DNA of 64,000 nt from Rothia nasimurium (GCF_928381705.1 NZ_CAKMSR010000012.1:1-64000), one strand, 5' to 3'; shown: positions 25,428-34,404, counted from the stretch's first letter. The notes: generated from the sequence alone by a model not told the origin. Program-made: numbers and translations.

Positions 25428-26953
25428 TGGCTCGTTCTCTTGCTCGGAGCGGGGCTTTCTCCTCCCTCTATGTGATGTACGGTTCTGCTGCGGCTTTCGT
25501 GGCTACCCTGATTGTTTCTAACGGGGTGGGCGAAGCCGGGGCCGGCGCCTTCTTCCAGGTCATGGCTTTCTTCGCGATTGCTACTTCTCTCTGCGTATTC
25601 GGTGCCGACACCGGTCTGGTGCGTACCATGAGCGCCCAGCGTGCCGTGGGGCGCTACTCTAGCCTGCCCCAGCTCATGCGTTTTGCGTTCGGGCCGGCCA
25701 CCGTCATTGCCCTGGTGCTGGCTGTAGCCGCCCTGCTCTGCGCGCTACCGTCTGTGACCCCGAATCTGGGGGCGGACGCGCGCACCGCAGTTCTCGTGTC
25801 AGCCCCCTTTGTGGTGGTGGCGGCCTGGATGACCCTGTGCTTTGGTGCCCTGCGCGGGCTGGGGCACACGGTTGAGTTCACCTTCTTGCAGTCTGCCCTG
25901 CTGCCGACCCTACGTATCGGTGCAGTGTTACTGGCGGTGGCCTTCTCGGGAGCTATTGCCTACCTGGCACTTGCCTGGGCTGTGCCCCTTCTGGTGGTTT
26001 TTGTGGTGGCAATGCTCTGGGTGCGGAAATATATGCCCCAGCAGGAGGACGTGCCCAGCTACCCGGCTCGCCACCTTGCGGTTGAGCAGGTGCCCACTAG
26101 CGCTGTGGCAGCCCCCGAGTCGGCCCGTTCTTTCTGGGCTTTTAGCTCGGCTCGCGGCGTATCGGCTATGGTCGAAGCAGTGCTGGAGTGGGTTGATGTG
26201 CTGCTCATCGGTCTCTTCTTGGGGCCCGCTGCTAGCGGTATTTACGGTGCCGTCAATCGCTATGTTCGGGTGGGCGCTATGGTTGAGCACACCGCCCGGG
26301 TGGTTACCGGCCCCGATATCTCAGCGGCTATCGCTACCGGTGACCAGCCCCGGGCCCGCCAGATTTTTGTCTCGGCTACCCGTATTCTGATTGCTGTCGG
26401 CTGGCCCTTCTTCATTACGCTTGCCGCCTTTGGCCCGGTTCTCTTGGGTTTCTTCGGTGAGGGCTTTACGGCAGGTGCCCCGCTCTTCTTTATTATTGGG
26501 GCGGCGATGCTGGTGCAGATGGCGGCAGGCGGTGTGCAGTCGGTTCTCCTGATGAGCGGACGCGCCCGCTGGCAGCTCTACAACAAGCTTTCGGCTTTAC
26601 TGGTGGCGCTTGTGCTGAACCTGGCGCTCATCCCTCTCTGGGGGCTGGCCGGGGCAGCAACCGCGTGGGCGGCTGCCGTCCTCACTGACTGTGGTCTCGC
26701 TACAGCCCAGGTCTACGGCAAGCTGGGCATCCGCCCCCGTCTCACCGAGGTCCTGCCAATTATGGCTCTTGCAGCCCTTACACCGGGTGTGGGGGCAGCG
26801 CTGACCATCCTGCTATGGGGGCAAAGTCTGCTAGCCTTAGCTGCCTATGCGCTACTCCTTGTCCCCCTCTACTTAGCCCTGATCTACCGTTTCCGCCGAG
26901 CAGTCGGTCTTGAAACTCTCGTCGCATCAATCACTCGCAAACTTCGCCGCTAG
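25427..26953 (+). CDS. Polysaccharide flippase, Wzx/MATE-like
   Basis: The protein of about 508 residues has some 14 hydrophobic helices and a pattern typical of the Wzx/MVF superfamily: LIVSNGVGEAGAGAFFQVMA near the start, and PRARQIFVSATRILIAVGWP and LMSGRARWQLYNKLSAL in the second half. It should move undecaprenyl-linked repeat units across the membrane. An upstream GTG (25424) is in frame, but the ATG at 25427 is better spaced from GGGGAGGG. The stop of the preceding gene overlaps this ATG, indicating coupled translation. Confidence 0.8.
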   Translation: MARSLARSGAFSSLYVMYGSAAAFVATLIVSNGVGEAGAGAFFQVMAFFAIATSLCVFGADTGLVRTMSAQRAVGRYSSLPQLMRFAFGPATVIALVLAVAALLCALPSVTPNLGADARTAVLVSAPFVVVAAWMTLCFGALRGLGHTVEFTFLQSALLPTLRIGAVLLAVAFSGAIAYLALAWAVPLLVVFVVAMLWVRKYMPQQEDVPSYPARHLAVEQVPTSAVAAPESARSFWAFSSARGVSAMVEAVLEWVDVLLIGLFLGPAASGIYGAVNRYVRVGAMVEHTARVVTGPDISAAIATGDQPRARQIFVSATRILIAVGWPFFITLAAFGPVLLGFFGEGFTAGAPLFFIIGAAMLVQMAAGGVQSVLLMSGRARWQLYNKLSALLVALVLNLALIPLWGLAGAATAWAAAVLTDCGLATAQVYGKLGIRPRLTEVLPIMALAALTPGVGAALTILLWGQSLLALAAYALLLVPLYLALIYRFRRAVGLETLVASITRKLRR

Positions 26954-26982
26954 GCCCATACACTCCTAGGGAAGGAACACAC

Positions 26983-28188
26983 ATGGAACGCTCCTCACGA
27001 GCCAGAGCCAACGACCAGCAGGCTACCCCCATTTCGCTGGGGGCCGCCGTCCGCCGCATCCTGCGCCACAAAATCGTTGTACTCATCAGCGCCCTCATCT
27101 TCGCTGCCCTGGGTGCAGTCGCCGGCCTAGCCCTGCCCCACTCTTATGAGTCCAAGGCCGTCATCAACGTAACCCAGCCCAGTGCCGGTGCCAGTGGCCT
27201 GCGTGCTGCCCTCAACTCCATCGACATGGACACCGAAGAAGCCATCGCCTCCTCCCGGGTGGTTCTGCAGGCCGCAGCCGACGAGCTGGGTATGGACGTA
27301 GCCGACCTTAAAGACCAGGTCACCGCAGCGGGGCACTCCAATAGCACTATCCTCGATATCATCGTCAATGCCAAGGACCCCAACGAGGCAGCAGATATCG
27401 CCAACACCGTTGCCCGCGCCTACCTGGCCCATCGATCAGATACCCTGCGTGCCAGCCGAGAAGAGACCCGAGAGAACATCGACGCTGTCTCTAACGGTAT
27501 GGATAAGGCCCTCGTTGACCAGGCAATTCTGACCCTAGAAGCAACTTCTACCGACAGCGGCACCATCATTTCAGAGGCCCAGGTGCCCGACGCCCCCTCA
27601 AACTTTAGCCTGGCCCAGACCATCTTCATCGGTGGCGCCATGGGTCTGCTCATCGGTATCTTCGCAGCCTACGTTGTAGACCGCACCAACCGCGCCCTGG
27701 GCTACTCAGAGCGCCTCTCAGAAATCTCAGGGGCTCCCGTCTCCATCATTGCCCGCGGTGCCGAAACCGAATCAGCAACCCAGCTGTTACGCCGTATCGG
27801 CGTAGCAGACGGGCGCCTCAAGAACGCCGATCTGCGCGGCATCACCATCTTCTCCCCCACCCCCCGCGCAGCAGCCTCGCTGACTTCCCTGCTCACCGGT
27901 GTCCTCACCGATAGCAACTACAGCATCGCCGACGCCGCTACTTTCAACGCCCTGGGCCTGGAGAACCTCAAGGACCACATCAAGCAGAACTCCCCCGTCA
28001 TCATCGATGCCCCCGCGTCTGCCTCGACCTCAAAGGTCCTGTTGGCCGCCGACCATACCCGCGTGCTGCTGCTGCCCTTTACCTCAAAGAGCACCGTCAA
28101 GAGCGCCCAGCGACTCTTCGACGAGCTCACCCCGGCCAGCTCCACCAAGGTCATCCCCGTCTACTTCGACGCACCCACCCAGAAATAA
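26983..28188 (+). CDS. Wzz-like chain-length protein with a degenerate kinase-like domain
   Basis: The 401-residue protein has a cytoplasmic N-terminus, membrane helix one (about 29-50), an external Wzz domain (about 51-205) and helix two (about 207-228, FIGGAMGLLIGIFAAYVVD). The cytoplasmic part (about 240-401) follows the layout of a BY-kinase or ParA-like fold (ITIFSPTPRAAASLTSLLTG, then NSPVIIDAPASASTS and VLLLPFTSKSTVKSAQRL) but lacks the GxxxGKS/T nucleotide loop and the following Walker A' Asp pair. So it is probably a non-catalytic relative that sets polymer length. It follows the flippase by 29 bases; AGGGAAGG precedes the ATG. Confidence 0.72.
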   Translation: MERSSRARANDQQATPISLGAAVRRILRHKIVVLISALIFAALGAVAGLALPHSYESKAVINVTQPSAGASGLRAALNSIDMDTEEAIASSRVVLQAAADELGMDVADLKDQVTAAGHSNSTILDIIVNAKDPNEAADIANTVARAYLAHRSDTLRASREETRENIDAVSNGMDKALVDQAILTLEATSTDSGTIISEAQVPDAPSNFSLAQTIFIGGAMGLLIGIFAAYVVDRTNRALGYSERLSEISGAPVSIIARGAETESATQLLRRIGVADGRLKNADLRGITIFSPTPRAAASLTSLLTGVLTDSNYSIADAATFNALGLENLKDHIKQNSPVIIDAPASASTSKVLLAADHTRVLLLPFTSKSTVKSAQRLFDELTPASSTKVIPVYFDAPTQK

Positions 28189-28194
28189 GCAGCC

Positions 28195-28644
28195 ATGAAA
28201 GTACTCCTCACCGCAAGCGCTGGCGGCCACCTGGCCCAGCTCATTGCCCTCGATAAATTCTGGAAAGAACACGACCGTGCCTGGGCCACCTTCGAGCTGC
28301 CCGAAGTCAAAGCTGCTCTAGAGGGCGAGCGCACCTACTGGGTGCACTTCCCCACCACCCGCAACATTCCCAACGCTATTCGTAATATCGGGGTAGCCTG
28401 GCGGGTGCTCCGTAAGGAGCGGCCCGATGCGGTGGTCTCCACCGGAGCCGCGGTCGCGGTGCCCTTCTTTATCATCGCTAAGCTGTTGGGCATCAAGACC
28501 GTTTTTATCGAGGCCTACGACCGCATCACCATGCCCACCCTCACCGGCCGCATGTGCTACCCCATGAGCGACCTCTTTGTGGTGCAGTGGGATGAGCAGA
28601 AGAAAACCTTCCCCGAAGCCGTCAATATCGGCCATATTCTCTAG
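28195..28644 (+). CDS. Alg14-like glycosyltransferase membrane/acceptor subunit
   Basis: The 149-residue protein opens with KVLLTASAGGHLAQLIAL, the GGH loop of the Alg14/EpsE family, and has the central hydrophobic stretch AVAVPFFIIAKLLGIKTVFIEAYDR with LTGRMCYPMSDLFVVQWDE. In this family the protein makes the N-terminal half of a GT28 enzyme and anchors its partner to the membrane and lipid acceptor. The partner follows nine bases later. The start is ATG 28195, six bases after the Wzz-like gene. Confidence 0.85.
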   Translation: MKVLLTASAGGHLAQLIALDKFWKEHDRAWATFELPEVKAALEGERTYWVHFPTTRNIPNAIRNIGVAWRVLRKERPDAVVSTGAAVAVPFFIIAKLLGIKTVFIEAYDRITMPTLTGRMCYPMSDLFVVQWDEQKKTFPEAVNIGHIL

Positions 28645-28653
28645 GAGGCTGTC

Positions 28654-29250
28654 GTGACAGAAAACCCGCACCCCGACGCCGCCCAGGCTAAGGCTTACGA
28701 TCTAGTGGTGTCTCTGGGCACCGACCATCACCACTTTGACCGGCTGATTCAGTGGGTTGATTCCTACCTGGCAGATCACCCAGAGGTCACGGCACTGGTG
28801 CAGCACGGTTTCACCGCGCCTCCCCAGCATGCGGACGCCGTCGAACGTATGCCCCGCGCCGACCTGCTTGATCTTTACCGGGCTGCCAAGGTGGTGCTGG
28901 TTCAGGGCGGCCCGGGCTCAATTCTCGATGCCCGTGAGGTCGGGGCTATTCCCCTGGCTGTGCCGCGTGTGGCTGAGCTCGATGAAGTCGTTGATAACCA
29001 CCAGGTCGAGTTCTCCCGGGTTATGGAAACCCACGGTGAGGCTATCATTGTTACCAGCCCCGAAGACCTGAGAAACAAGCTGGACGCAGCCTTTGCCGAC
29101 CCCGGTTCATTCCGGGGCACCTACCGGGTGCCCGGTAGTGACCAGGCCTCAGATAACCTCTCAGCCGAGCTAGAGGCCCTGGGCGCAGCCTATAACAGCG
29201 GTTTCATCCGCCGAACCGCCCAGATTATTGCCGGATTCCGCTCTCAGTAA
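28654..29250 (+). CDS. Alg13-like glycosyltransferase catalytic subunit (GT28 C-terminal)
   Basis: The 198-residue protein contains the GT28 C-terminal fold: LVVSLGTDHHHFDRLIQWVD near the start and the donor-binding loop VVLVQGGPGSILDAREVGAIPLAVPR near 90, followed by DEVVDNHQVEF. With the upstream Alg14-like protein it should transfer one sugar, commonly GlcNAc or glucose, to a lipid-linked intermediate. It starts at GTG 28654 with a perfect AGGAGG. It is the last gene of the operon beginning at 22479. Confidence 0.85.
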   Translation: MTENPHPDAAQAKAYDLVVSLGTDHHHFDRLIQWVDSYLADHPEVTALVQHGFTAPPQHADAVERMPRADLLDLYRAAKVVLVQGGPGSILDAREVGAIPLAVPRVAELDEVVDNHQVEFSRVMETHGEAIIVTSPEDLRNKLDAAFADPGSFRGTYRVPGSDQASDNLSAELEALGAAYNSGFIRRTAQIIAGFRSQ

Positions 29251-29339
29251 GCAAGGCTGCTCCGCGCTTTCGCGCCCTCAAGCACACCCCGTAGAATAGG
29301 GCACGACACCTTTATCACCGCCCCTGAAAGAGAGAGCCC

Positions 29340-29846
29340 ATGGCTGTTCAGAGTTCAACCACTATCAACGCTTCTATCGACAACGTCATCCGCGCCTTTG
29401 CCGATGAGAACTTCGCTCGCTTTGCCAGCGAAAAGGTCCGTATCTCCTTCGAGTCCTTCTCTGTTGATGGCGACCCCGCCGGTGCCTTCACCGCCACCAC
29501 CGTGCGTGCTATCCCTGCTGACCGTATTCCCGATATGGCAAAGAAGCTCCCCGGCGTATCCAACGGTGTGAGTGTTTCTCAGGTTGACCGCGTCTCAGCT
29601 CCCGCAGCAGACGGCTCCCGCACCGTAGTTTCTGAGGTAACCGTCAAGGGTATCCCCGTTACCGGTAACGCAACCCAGACTCTGACCCCCGCCGGTGAGA
29701 CCACCGAGGTTAAGGTCGACGGTGAGGTCAAGTGCTCCATTCCCCTGGTGGGTAAGAAGATTGCTGCTGCCGCTGAGCCCCAGATTGGCCGCGTTTTCTC
29801 AGCCTTGGGCACCAGCGCTGAAGAGTACATCAAAGCTAACTACTAA
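29340..29846 (+). CDS. DUF2505 protein (SRPBCC-like fold)
   Basis: The 168-residue cytoplasmic protein matches the actinobacterial DUF2505 family, which belongs to the START/SRPBCC group that binds hydrophobic ligands in a cavity. The family order is visible: SSTTINASIDNVIRAFADEN at the start, SVSQVDRVSAPAADGSRTVV in the middle and EVKCSIPLVGKKIAAAAEPQ before a C-terminal helix. The ligand is unknown. AAAGAGAGAG precedes the ATG. It is a single gene closed by a strong terminator. Confidence 0.8.
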   Translation: MAVQSSTTINASIDNVIRAFADENFARFASEKVRISFESFSVDGDPAGAFTATTVRAIPADRIPDMAKKLPGVSNGVSVSQVDRVSAPAADGSRTVVSEVTVKGIPVTGNATQTLTPAGETTEVKVDGEVKCSIPLVGKKIAAAAEPQIGRVFSALGTSAEEYIKANY

Positions 29847-29861
29847 GAGCTTTTAGATACT

Positions 29862-29917
29862 AAGGACGCCCCGCTCTCCGCTCCCCCTCTCATGGGGAAG
29901 GAGGGCGGGGCGTCCTT
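29862..29917. terminator. Bidirectional terminator between convergent genes
   Basis: AAGGACGCCCCGC and GCGGGGCGTCCTT form a 13-bp stem with an inner partial pairing of CCCC and GGGG. It separates the DUF2505 gene from the cytidylyltransferase gene. Confidence 0.75.
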
Positions 29918-29936
29918 GCATCGTGTGATACTCGGT

Positions 29937-30371
29937 TTAGGCCGCTGCTGCTACCGGGGTATTCAGCGCTTCGAGGGCCGCCCGCAGCTTGGTGCTGGAG
30001 GTGTGGGCGGTATAGGGGAAGTAAACCACCTGAACGCCAACCTCAGCGAAGCGGTTTTCCAGATCGATGCCGCGCGGGGTGCCCTTCCAGTCGTCGCCCT
30101 TGAAAAAGGTGTTGAAGCGTACCTGTTCCCAGGTCTCAAGTTTGTCGACCACGGTTTCGGCGCGGACTTCGTCCACGAAGTCGATGTGGGAGACAATTTC
30201 CATGCGCTCAGCCAGCGGCACGATGGGCTTGCGGCCCTTGGTAAGTTCGAGCATCTCGTCGGAGACTACCCCGGCGATAAGGTAGTCGCAGTTTTTCTTG
30301 GCCTGGCGCAGGATGTTGAGGTGGCCGACGTGGAAAAGGTCGAAGGCGCCGGCGGCATAGCCAATGTTCAT
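29937..30371 (-). CDS. Cytidylyltransferase-like protein (TagD/GCT family)
   Basis: The 144-residue protein has the nucleotidyltransferase motif GYAAGAFDLFHVGHLNIL with HVGH at about residues 15-18, and the closing segment YTAHTSSTKLR in the place of the RTxGISTT motif. The family joins CTP, or ATP in relatives, to an alcohol phosphate; the length and order fit glycerol-3-phosphate cytidylyltransferase, which makes CDP-glycerol. The open frame extends upstream, but ATG 30371 is the sensible start because the fold begins there and GGGGGA precedes it. It may supply the CDP-alcohol enzyme at 22479. Confidence 0.82.
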   Translation of the reverse strand: MNIGYAAGAFDLFHVGHLNILRQAKKNCDYLIAGVVSDEMLELTKGRKPIVPLAERMEIVSHIDFVDEVRAETVVDKLETWEQVRFNTFFKGDDWKGTPRGIDLENRFAEVGVQVVYFPYTAHTSSTKLRAALEALNTPVAAAA

Positions 30372-30525
30372 GGGTCCCCCAGAGTGTGCGTGTGGGCGCG
30401 GTGCGAACGCGCTAGTACAGGTGTGTTTCTCCACTTAACCCTACGTTAAGGTGGGGAGCAAGGTAAGGACGATACCGGGGGCACTTTGGGGGACAGCCCA
30501 GGTCAGGGCGTGGTTGGGGTAACAA

Positions 30526-30573
30526 AACCCACCCCGCTACAGCCCGACAGGGGCGGACGCTTTGGGGTGGGTT
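30526..30573 (-). terminator. Terminator-like hairpin beyond sufU
   Basis: AACCCACCCC and GGGGTGGGTT pair around a 28-base region that contains a smaller possible stem. On the minus strand it is followed by TTGTTACCCC. Confidence 0.55.
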
Positions 30574-30621
30574 CTGTGCGCTGAGCTGGGGCTTTGAGCT
30601 GAGTTAGGCTCACATGCGGAG

Positions 30622-31083
30622 TTAGGCTGCCGCTGCTGCTTCCTTGGTGGCTTCTTCGGCTGCAACCCAGGAGAGCATGGCGCATTTCACGCGGGCTACG
30701 AACTTGGAGACACCGGCGAAGGCGGCGGCGTCGCCCAGGACTTCTTCGTCGGGTTCGATTTGGCCGCGGGAGCGGAGCATCTCGCGGAAGTCGTCGACAA
30801 GCTGCTGGAATTCCTGGGTGCTCATGCCGGGGGCCATCTCTGAGAGTACGGAGGCAGCCGCCATGGAGATGGAGCAGCCGTCGCCTTCCCAGGAGATAGT
30901 GTCGATGGTGTTCTCACCGTCTTTGAGGGTAACGCGCAGGTTGATTTCGTCGCCGCAGGTGGGGTTGTACTGGTGGTTGGTTGCGGCTCGGGTTCCCTCG
31001 GCGGGGTCGATGAGGCCCTCACCGGAGCGCTGTTTGGAGTGTTCGAGAATGATCTGCTGGTAGAGCTGTTCAAGGCCGCTCAT
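30622..31083 (-). CDS. sufU: SufU-type Fe-S cluster assembly protein
   Basis: The 153-residue protein accepts the persulfide sulfur from SufS during iron-sulfur cluster assembly. SufU features are three conserved cysteines that bind zinc: Cys43 in NPTCGDEI with Asp45, Cys70 in GDGCSISMAAAS, and Cys134 in RVKCAMLSW. An insertion between the second and third Cys distinguishes SufU from IscU, and it is present here. The C-terminus has an Ala run. It follows sufS by 46 bases on the same strand and has its own ribosome site (AAAGAAGGACACC). Confidence 0.93.
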   Translation of the reverse strand: MSGLEQLYQQIILEHSKQRSGEGLIDPAEGTRAATNHQYNPTCGDEINLRVTLKDGENTIDTISWEGDGCSISMAAASVLSEMAPGMSTQEFQQLVDDFREMLRSRGQIEPDEEVLGDAAAFAGVSKFVARVKCAMLSWVAAEEATKEAAAAA

Positions 31084-31129
31084 AGTCGGTGTCCTTCTTT
31101 CACGGTGTGGTGGCTAGTTGCGCTTATCT

Positions 31130-32437
31130 TTAGTCGGTGTAGCCGAAGTAGCGGCGCACCTTAGCGAGTTCTTCGATGAAGCGTTCTACGTCGTCGGTGG
31201 TGTTGTAGATGTAGGCGCTGGCGCGGGTTGAGGCTGTGATGCCAAGAGCCCGGTGTAGGGGCTGGGCGCAGTGGTGGCCTACGCGCACGGCGATACCTTT
31301 TTCGTCGAGAAGCTGGCCGACGTCGTGGGGGTGCACGCCTTCGACGTGTACCGAGGTGAGCCCGGCTCGGGGCTGGCCTGCTGCCGGGCCGATGAGGCGG
31401 ACGCCGGGGATTGAGCTCACGCCGTCGGCAAGGAGCTGGCCGAGCTTGGATTCCCAGGCATGCACCTGCTCCATGCCAAGGTGCTGGAGGTAGCGTACGG
31501 CTTCGGCCCAGGCTACGGCCTGGGAGACGCGCTGGGTTCCTGCCTCAAATTTGATGGGGGCGGGCATCCATTCGGCTTCGGTCATGGTGACCTTGGTGAT
31601 CATGGAGCCGCCGGTGAGGAAGGGGGGCATAGCTTCAAGCAGCTCGTTTCGGCCATAGAGGGCTCCGATACCGGTGGGAGCGAGCATCTTGTGAGCAGAG
31701 AAAGCTGCGAAGTCCACGCCGAGTTTTTTCACGTCAACGGGCATGTGGGGTACCGACTGGCAGGCGTCCAGCACGGTGAGGGCCCCGACCTTCTTGGCAA
31801 GTGAGACCATGAAGTCGATGTCAGTGATAGAGCCTGCCACGTTTGAGACGTGGGTAAAGGCGAGGACGCGGGTGCGGTCGGTGACGATGGACTCGGCAGC
31901 TTCGTAGTCGATGAGGCCCTCATCGGTGACGGGGATGTAGCGTAGGGTGGCACCGGTTCGGGCTGCCAGAATCTGCCAGGGAATGACGTTGGCGTGGTGT
32001 TCCTGCTCGGTGGTTACAATTTCGTCGCCTTCCCCTAGCGCAAAGCGGGCGGCGGCGTCCCCACCGATTCCGGCGGACGCGTTGCCGAAGGAGTAGGTGA
32101 GCAGGTTGAGGGCTTCGGTGGCGTTGGAGGTCCAGACCAGCTCGTTTTCGGCGGCGCCGATGAAGGAGGCGACGGTGCGGCGGGCATCTTCGAAGGCGTC
32201 GGTGGCGTCGACGGCGAGGGTGTGGGCGCCGCGGTGGACGGCTGAGTTCGCGCCGAGGTAGTAGTTACGTTCGGCGTCGAGGACCTGCAGGGGGTTTTGG
32301 CTGGTGGCTCCGGTGTCGAGGTAGGCCAGGGGGTGGCCGTTGACCTGGCGGCTGAGGATGGGGTAGTCCTTGCGTAGGTCGGTGACGAGTTCGTTGGTGA
32401 GCTCTGCCCCGGCTGGGGTGCGGTAGCTGCTGGCCAC
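31130..32437 (-). CDS. sufS: Cysteine desulfurase SufS
   Basis: The PLP enzyme removes sulfur from cysteine to alanine and passes it to SufU. The PLP lysine lies in AFSAHKMLAPTGIGALYG, and the catalytic cysteine in RVGHHCAQPLH within a group II-like loop. PLYAYLDTGA-like opening residues and the QEHHANVIPW segment are typical. The open frame reaches 32563, but the N-terminal residues upstream do not look conserved. GTG 32437 with GGAAAGG nine bases before it gives 435 residues, close to the family norm. Confidence 0.92.
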   Translation of the reverse strand: MASSYRTPAGAELTNELVTDLRKDYPILSRQVNGHPLAYLDTGATSQNPLQVLDAERNYYLGANSAVHRGAHTLAVDATDAFEDARRTVASFIGAAENELVWTSNATEALNLLTYSFGNASAGIGGDAAARFALGEGDEIVTTEQEHHANVIPWQILAARTGATLRYIPVTDEGLIDYEAAESIVTDRTRVLAFTHVSNVAGSITDIDFMVSLAKKVGALTVLDACQSVPHMPVDVKKLGVDFAAFSAHKMLAPTGIGALYGRNELLEAMPPFLTGGSMITKVTMTEAEWMPAPIKFEAGTQRVSQAVAWAEAVRYLQHLGMEQVHAWESKLGQLLADGVSSIPGVRLIGPAAGQPRAGLTSVHVEGVHPHDVGQLLDEKGIAVRVGHHCAQPLHRALGITASTRASAYIYNTTDDVERFIEELAKVRRYFGYTD

Positions 32438-32567
32438 TGTCTTTGCCTTTCCGTTGGGTACGCCTGGTATAACGGCATGTTTTTCTAGCCTATTCCCTGC
32501 CGGGCGGAATTGGTAGTTAGGGTGTGCTTGGACGTTCAGGTGAGCAGCAGATGCATCGCGCAACAGC

Positions 32568-33662
32568 TTATGCGATTTTTTGTGTATAGCTCTCTACCCG
32601 CGTTGGAACTAATCGCTTAAACCGCATGGCTGGTTTCTCAATCAAATGCCACGATAAGAAAGCGAGTGGCACGGTAAGAGCAAAGCAAGAAAGTGCTGTA
32701 AAAAACCACCCATACTGTGTAATACCAGCTAGTACAAGTAGCTGTTGAACAGGGAATGCGTAAACGTATATCCCATACGAGATATCGTTTCTAGAGCCAA
32801 TCCGAGTTGGTAGTGCCGCACCTAATCCAAGAACGGCGTAAGGCATTGCAACAAAAATAACGATATTGCCCCAAATATTAAGGGAAGTCGATACTAAGGA
32901 AAGCGCAACCAAACATGAAACTGCAGCTAGAGGTAAATTTGCGGGAATCTTATCCGCAAAGACGTAGAACAGCATACCTAGCGCAAAAAAAGTCCAGAGT
33001 CTCACACCATTCGCGAGAATAACTTCTAGCGATCCCGGAAATAAAGTGTAGGCAGAGGAAGGAACAAATAAGTAAATCAAAACCATCAGAGTAGCTATTG
33101 CTATCACTGATAATTTCAGATGGTTACGGATCCAGGGAACCATCGTGAAGAGACATACTCCCACATAGGCTAGGGCTTCATAGAACAGAGTCCACAATGA
33201 TCCATTCCAAGTGGTCGTGAAGGGAACGTCCGCATTAACAGGCAAATCACCCGATTTAAGAGTTAATGATTTAAAGAAGAAATACAGCGCTTCAGACAGT
33301 TTCCATTCAGCCCCGAACAATTTTCCAAGAGGAGAAAAGATAAAAGCTGTAGCTAGTAGTGCTGCAAAATATCCAGGATAGATTCTAAGGAAACGTCTCC
33401 ACAAGAAAGGTTTAGCCCTCATTCTCATACCTGAAGCAAGGATAAGGTAGCCAGAGGCAACAAAGAAGCACTCAACAGCCGTACCATGCCACGCTCCCAA
33501 CGCAAAGGGGCCAATAACTACTGGCTCAAAATCACCCAGCGGAAATGCATGCCCGAAAATAACCAGAGTAGCCAGTACAAGGCGAACAAAATTTAACGCG
33601 TTATCGTTTGTGCTCAGCCGACTTCCAAGGGTTAGCTCCCCAGCCTTTTTTGTCTCTTCCAT
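32568..33662 (-). CDS. Membrane acyltransferase (acyltransferase 3, OafA-like)
   Basis: The protein of about 364 residues has around ten hydrophobic helices and the family pattern: NFVRLVLATLVIFGHAFPLG with the catalytic-type His after helix one, and FFVASGYLILASGMRMR with WRRFLRIYPGYFAALL after it. These enzymes move acetyl or other acyl groups onto exported sugars at the membrane. The gene is clearly AT-richer than pth and sufS on either side, so it was probably acquired. It lies 34 bases after pth and may be read from the same promoter. The ribosome site is weak. Confidence 0.85.
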   Translation of the reverse strand: MEETKKAGELTLGSRLSTNDNALNFVRLVLATLVIFGHAFPLGDFEPVVIGPFALGAWHGTAVECFFVASGYLILASGMRMRAKPFLWRRFLRIYPGYFAALLATAFIFSPLGKLFGAEWKLSEALYFFFKSLTLKSGDLPVNADVPFTTTWNGSLWTLFYEALAYVGVCLFTMVPWIRNHLKLSVIAIATLMVLIYLFVPSSAYTLFPGSLEVILANGVRLWTFFALGMLFYVFADKIPANLPLAAVSCLVALSLVSTSLNIWGNIVIFVAMPYAVLGLGAALPTRIGSRNDISYGIYVYAFPVQQLLVLAGITQYGWFFTALSCFALTVPLAFLSWHLIEKPAMRFKRLVPTRVESYTQKIA

Positions 33663-33696
33663 CATTTATCTGCGATCTCGTGTCGATAATCTGTTT

Positions 33697-34278
33697 CTAA
33701 TTGCTATGAAAACGCTGCTGGGCTGCAAGTAGACCTTCTTTAATCAGAGTCTCCGTAGCATCAGCTGCATTGGAAATAAGGAAAGGGAGATCCTTCTTCT
33801 CCGCGGTTGTAAAAGGCTTCAGCACAAAATCAGCGGTCTGCATCTGGCCAGGAGGGCGGCCGATACCGGTGCGAACCCGGTAGTAGTTCTTAGTTCCCAG
33901 AGCCTTGGTGATATCGCGCAGGCCGTTATGGCCGCCCTCTCCCCCACCAATTTTCAGTTTGATGGAATCAAAGGGAATGTCGAGCTCATCGTGCACCACA
34001 ATGACCTTTTCAGGGGCAATACCGTAGAACTGGGCCAGCGCAGATACAGGACCGCCCGATACGTTCATGTAGGTCAGGGGCTTAGCTAACACAACTTTCG
34101 CACCCCCTACGCCGAGACGTCCTTCGAGAACCTGGGCACGGGCCTTACTGTGCTTCTTGAAATTACCGCCCACAGCGCTTGCGAGCTCATCGAGCACCAT
34201 CTGCCCAATGTTGTGACGGGTTGCTGCGTACTCGGGGCCGGGATTACCCAGACCTACGATCAGCCATGCATCTGACAT
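33697..34278 (-). CDS. pth: Peptidyl-tRNA hydrolase
   Basis: The 193-residue enzyme frees tRNA from peptides dropped by ribosomes. Family motifs are [19 protein letters not shown] with the catalytic His, [11 protein letters not shown] with its Asn, HDELDIPF with the catalytic Asp and [15 protein letters not shown] 34278 has AGGAG at the right distance and starts one residue block before the fold, so the longer upstream frame is not used. It follows rplY, a pairing common in actinobacteria. Confidence 0.96.
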   Translation of the reverse strand: MSDAWLIVGLGNPGPEYAATRHNIGQMVLDELASAVGGNFKKHSKARAQVLEGRLGVGGAKVVLAKPLTYMNVSGGPVSALAQFYGIAPEKVIVVHDELDIPFDSIKLKIGGGEGGHNGLRDITKALGTKNYYRVRTGIGRPPGQMQTADFVLKPFTTAEKKDLPFLISNAADATETLIKEGLLAAQQRFHSN

Positions 34279-34341
34279 ATTTTCGCTTCTCCTAGGGCGC
34301 AAGAATGCGGTAAGCATACAAAGAGTGTATCGAGTTAAGAG

Positions 34342-34377
34342 AAGGCCCGCACCGTCGTTAACTACGGTACGGGCCTT
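34342..34377 (-). terminator. Hairpin between rplY and pth
   Basis: AAGGCCCG and CGGGCCTT, extended by ACCGT and ACGGT with one bulge, make a stem of about 14 pairs. It probably lowers read-through from rplY into pth. Confidence 0.65.
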
Positions 34378-34404
34378 ACAAAAGAGGTGAGATAGCTATA
34401 GAGC

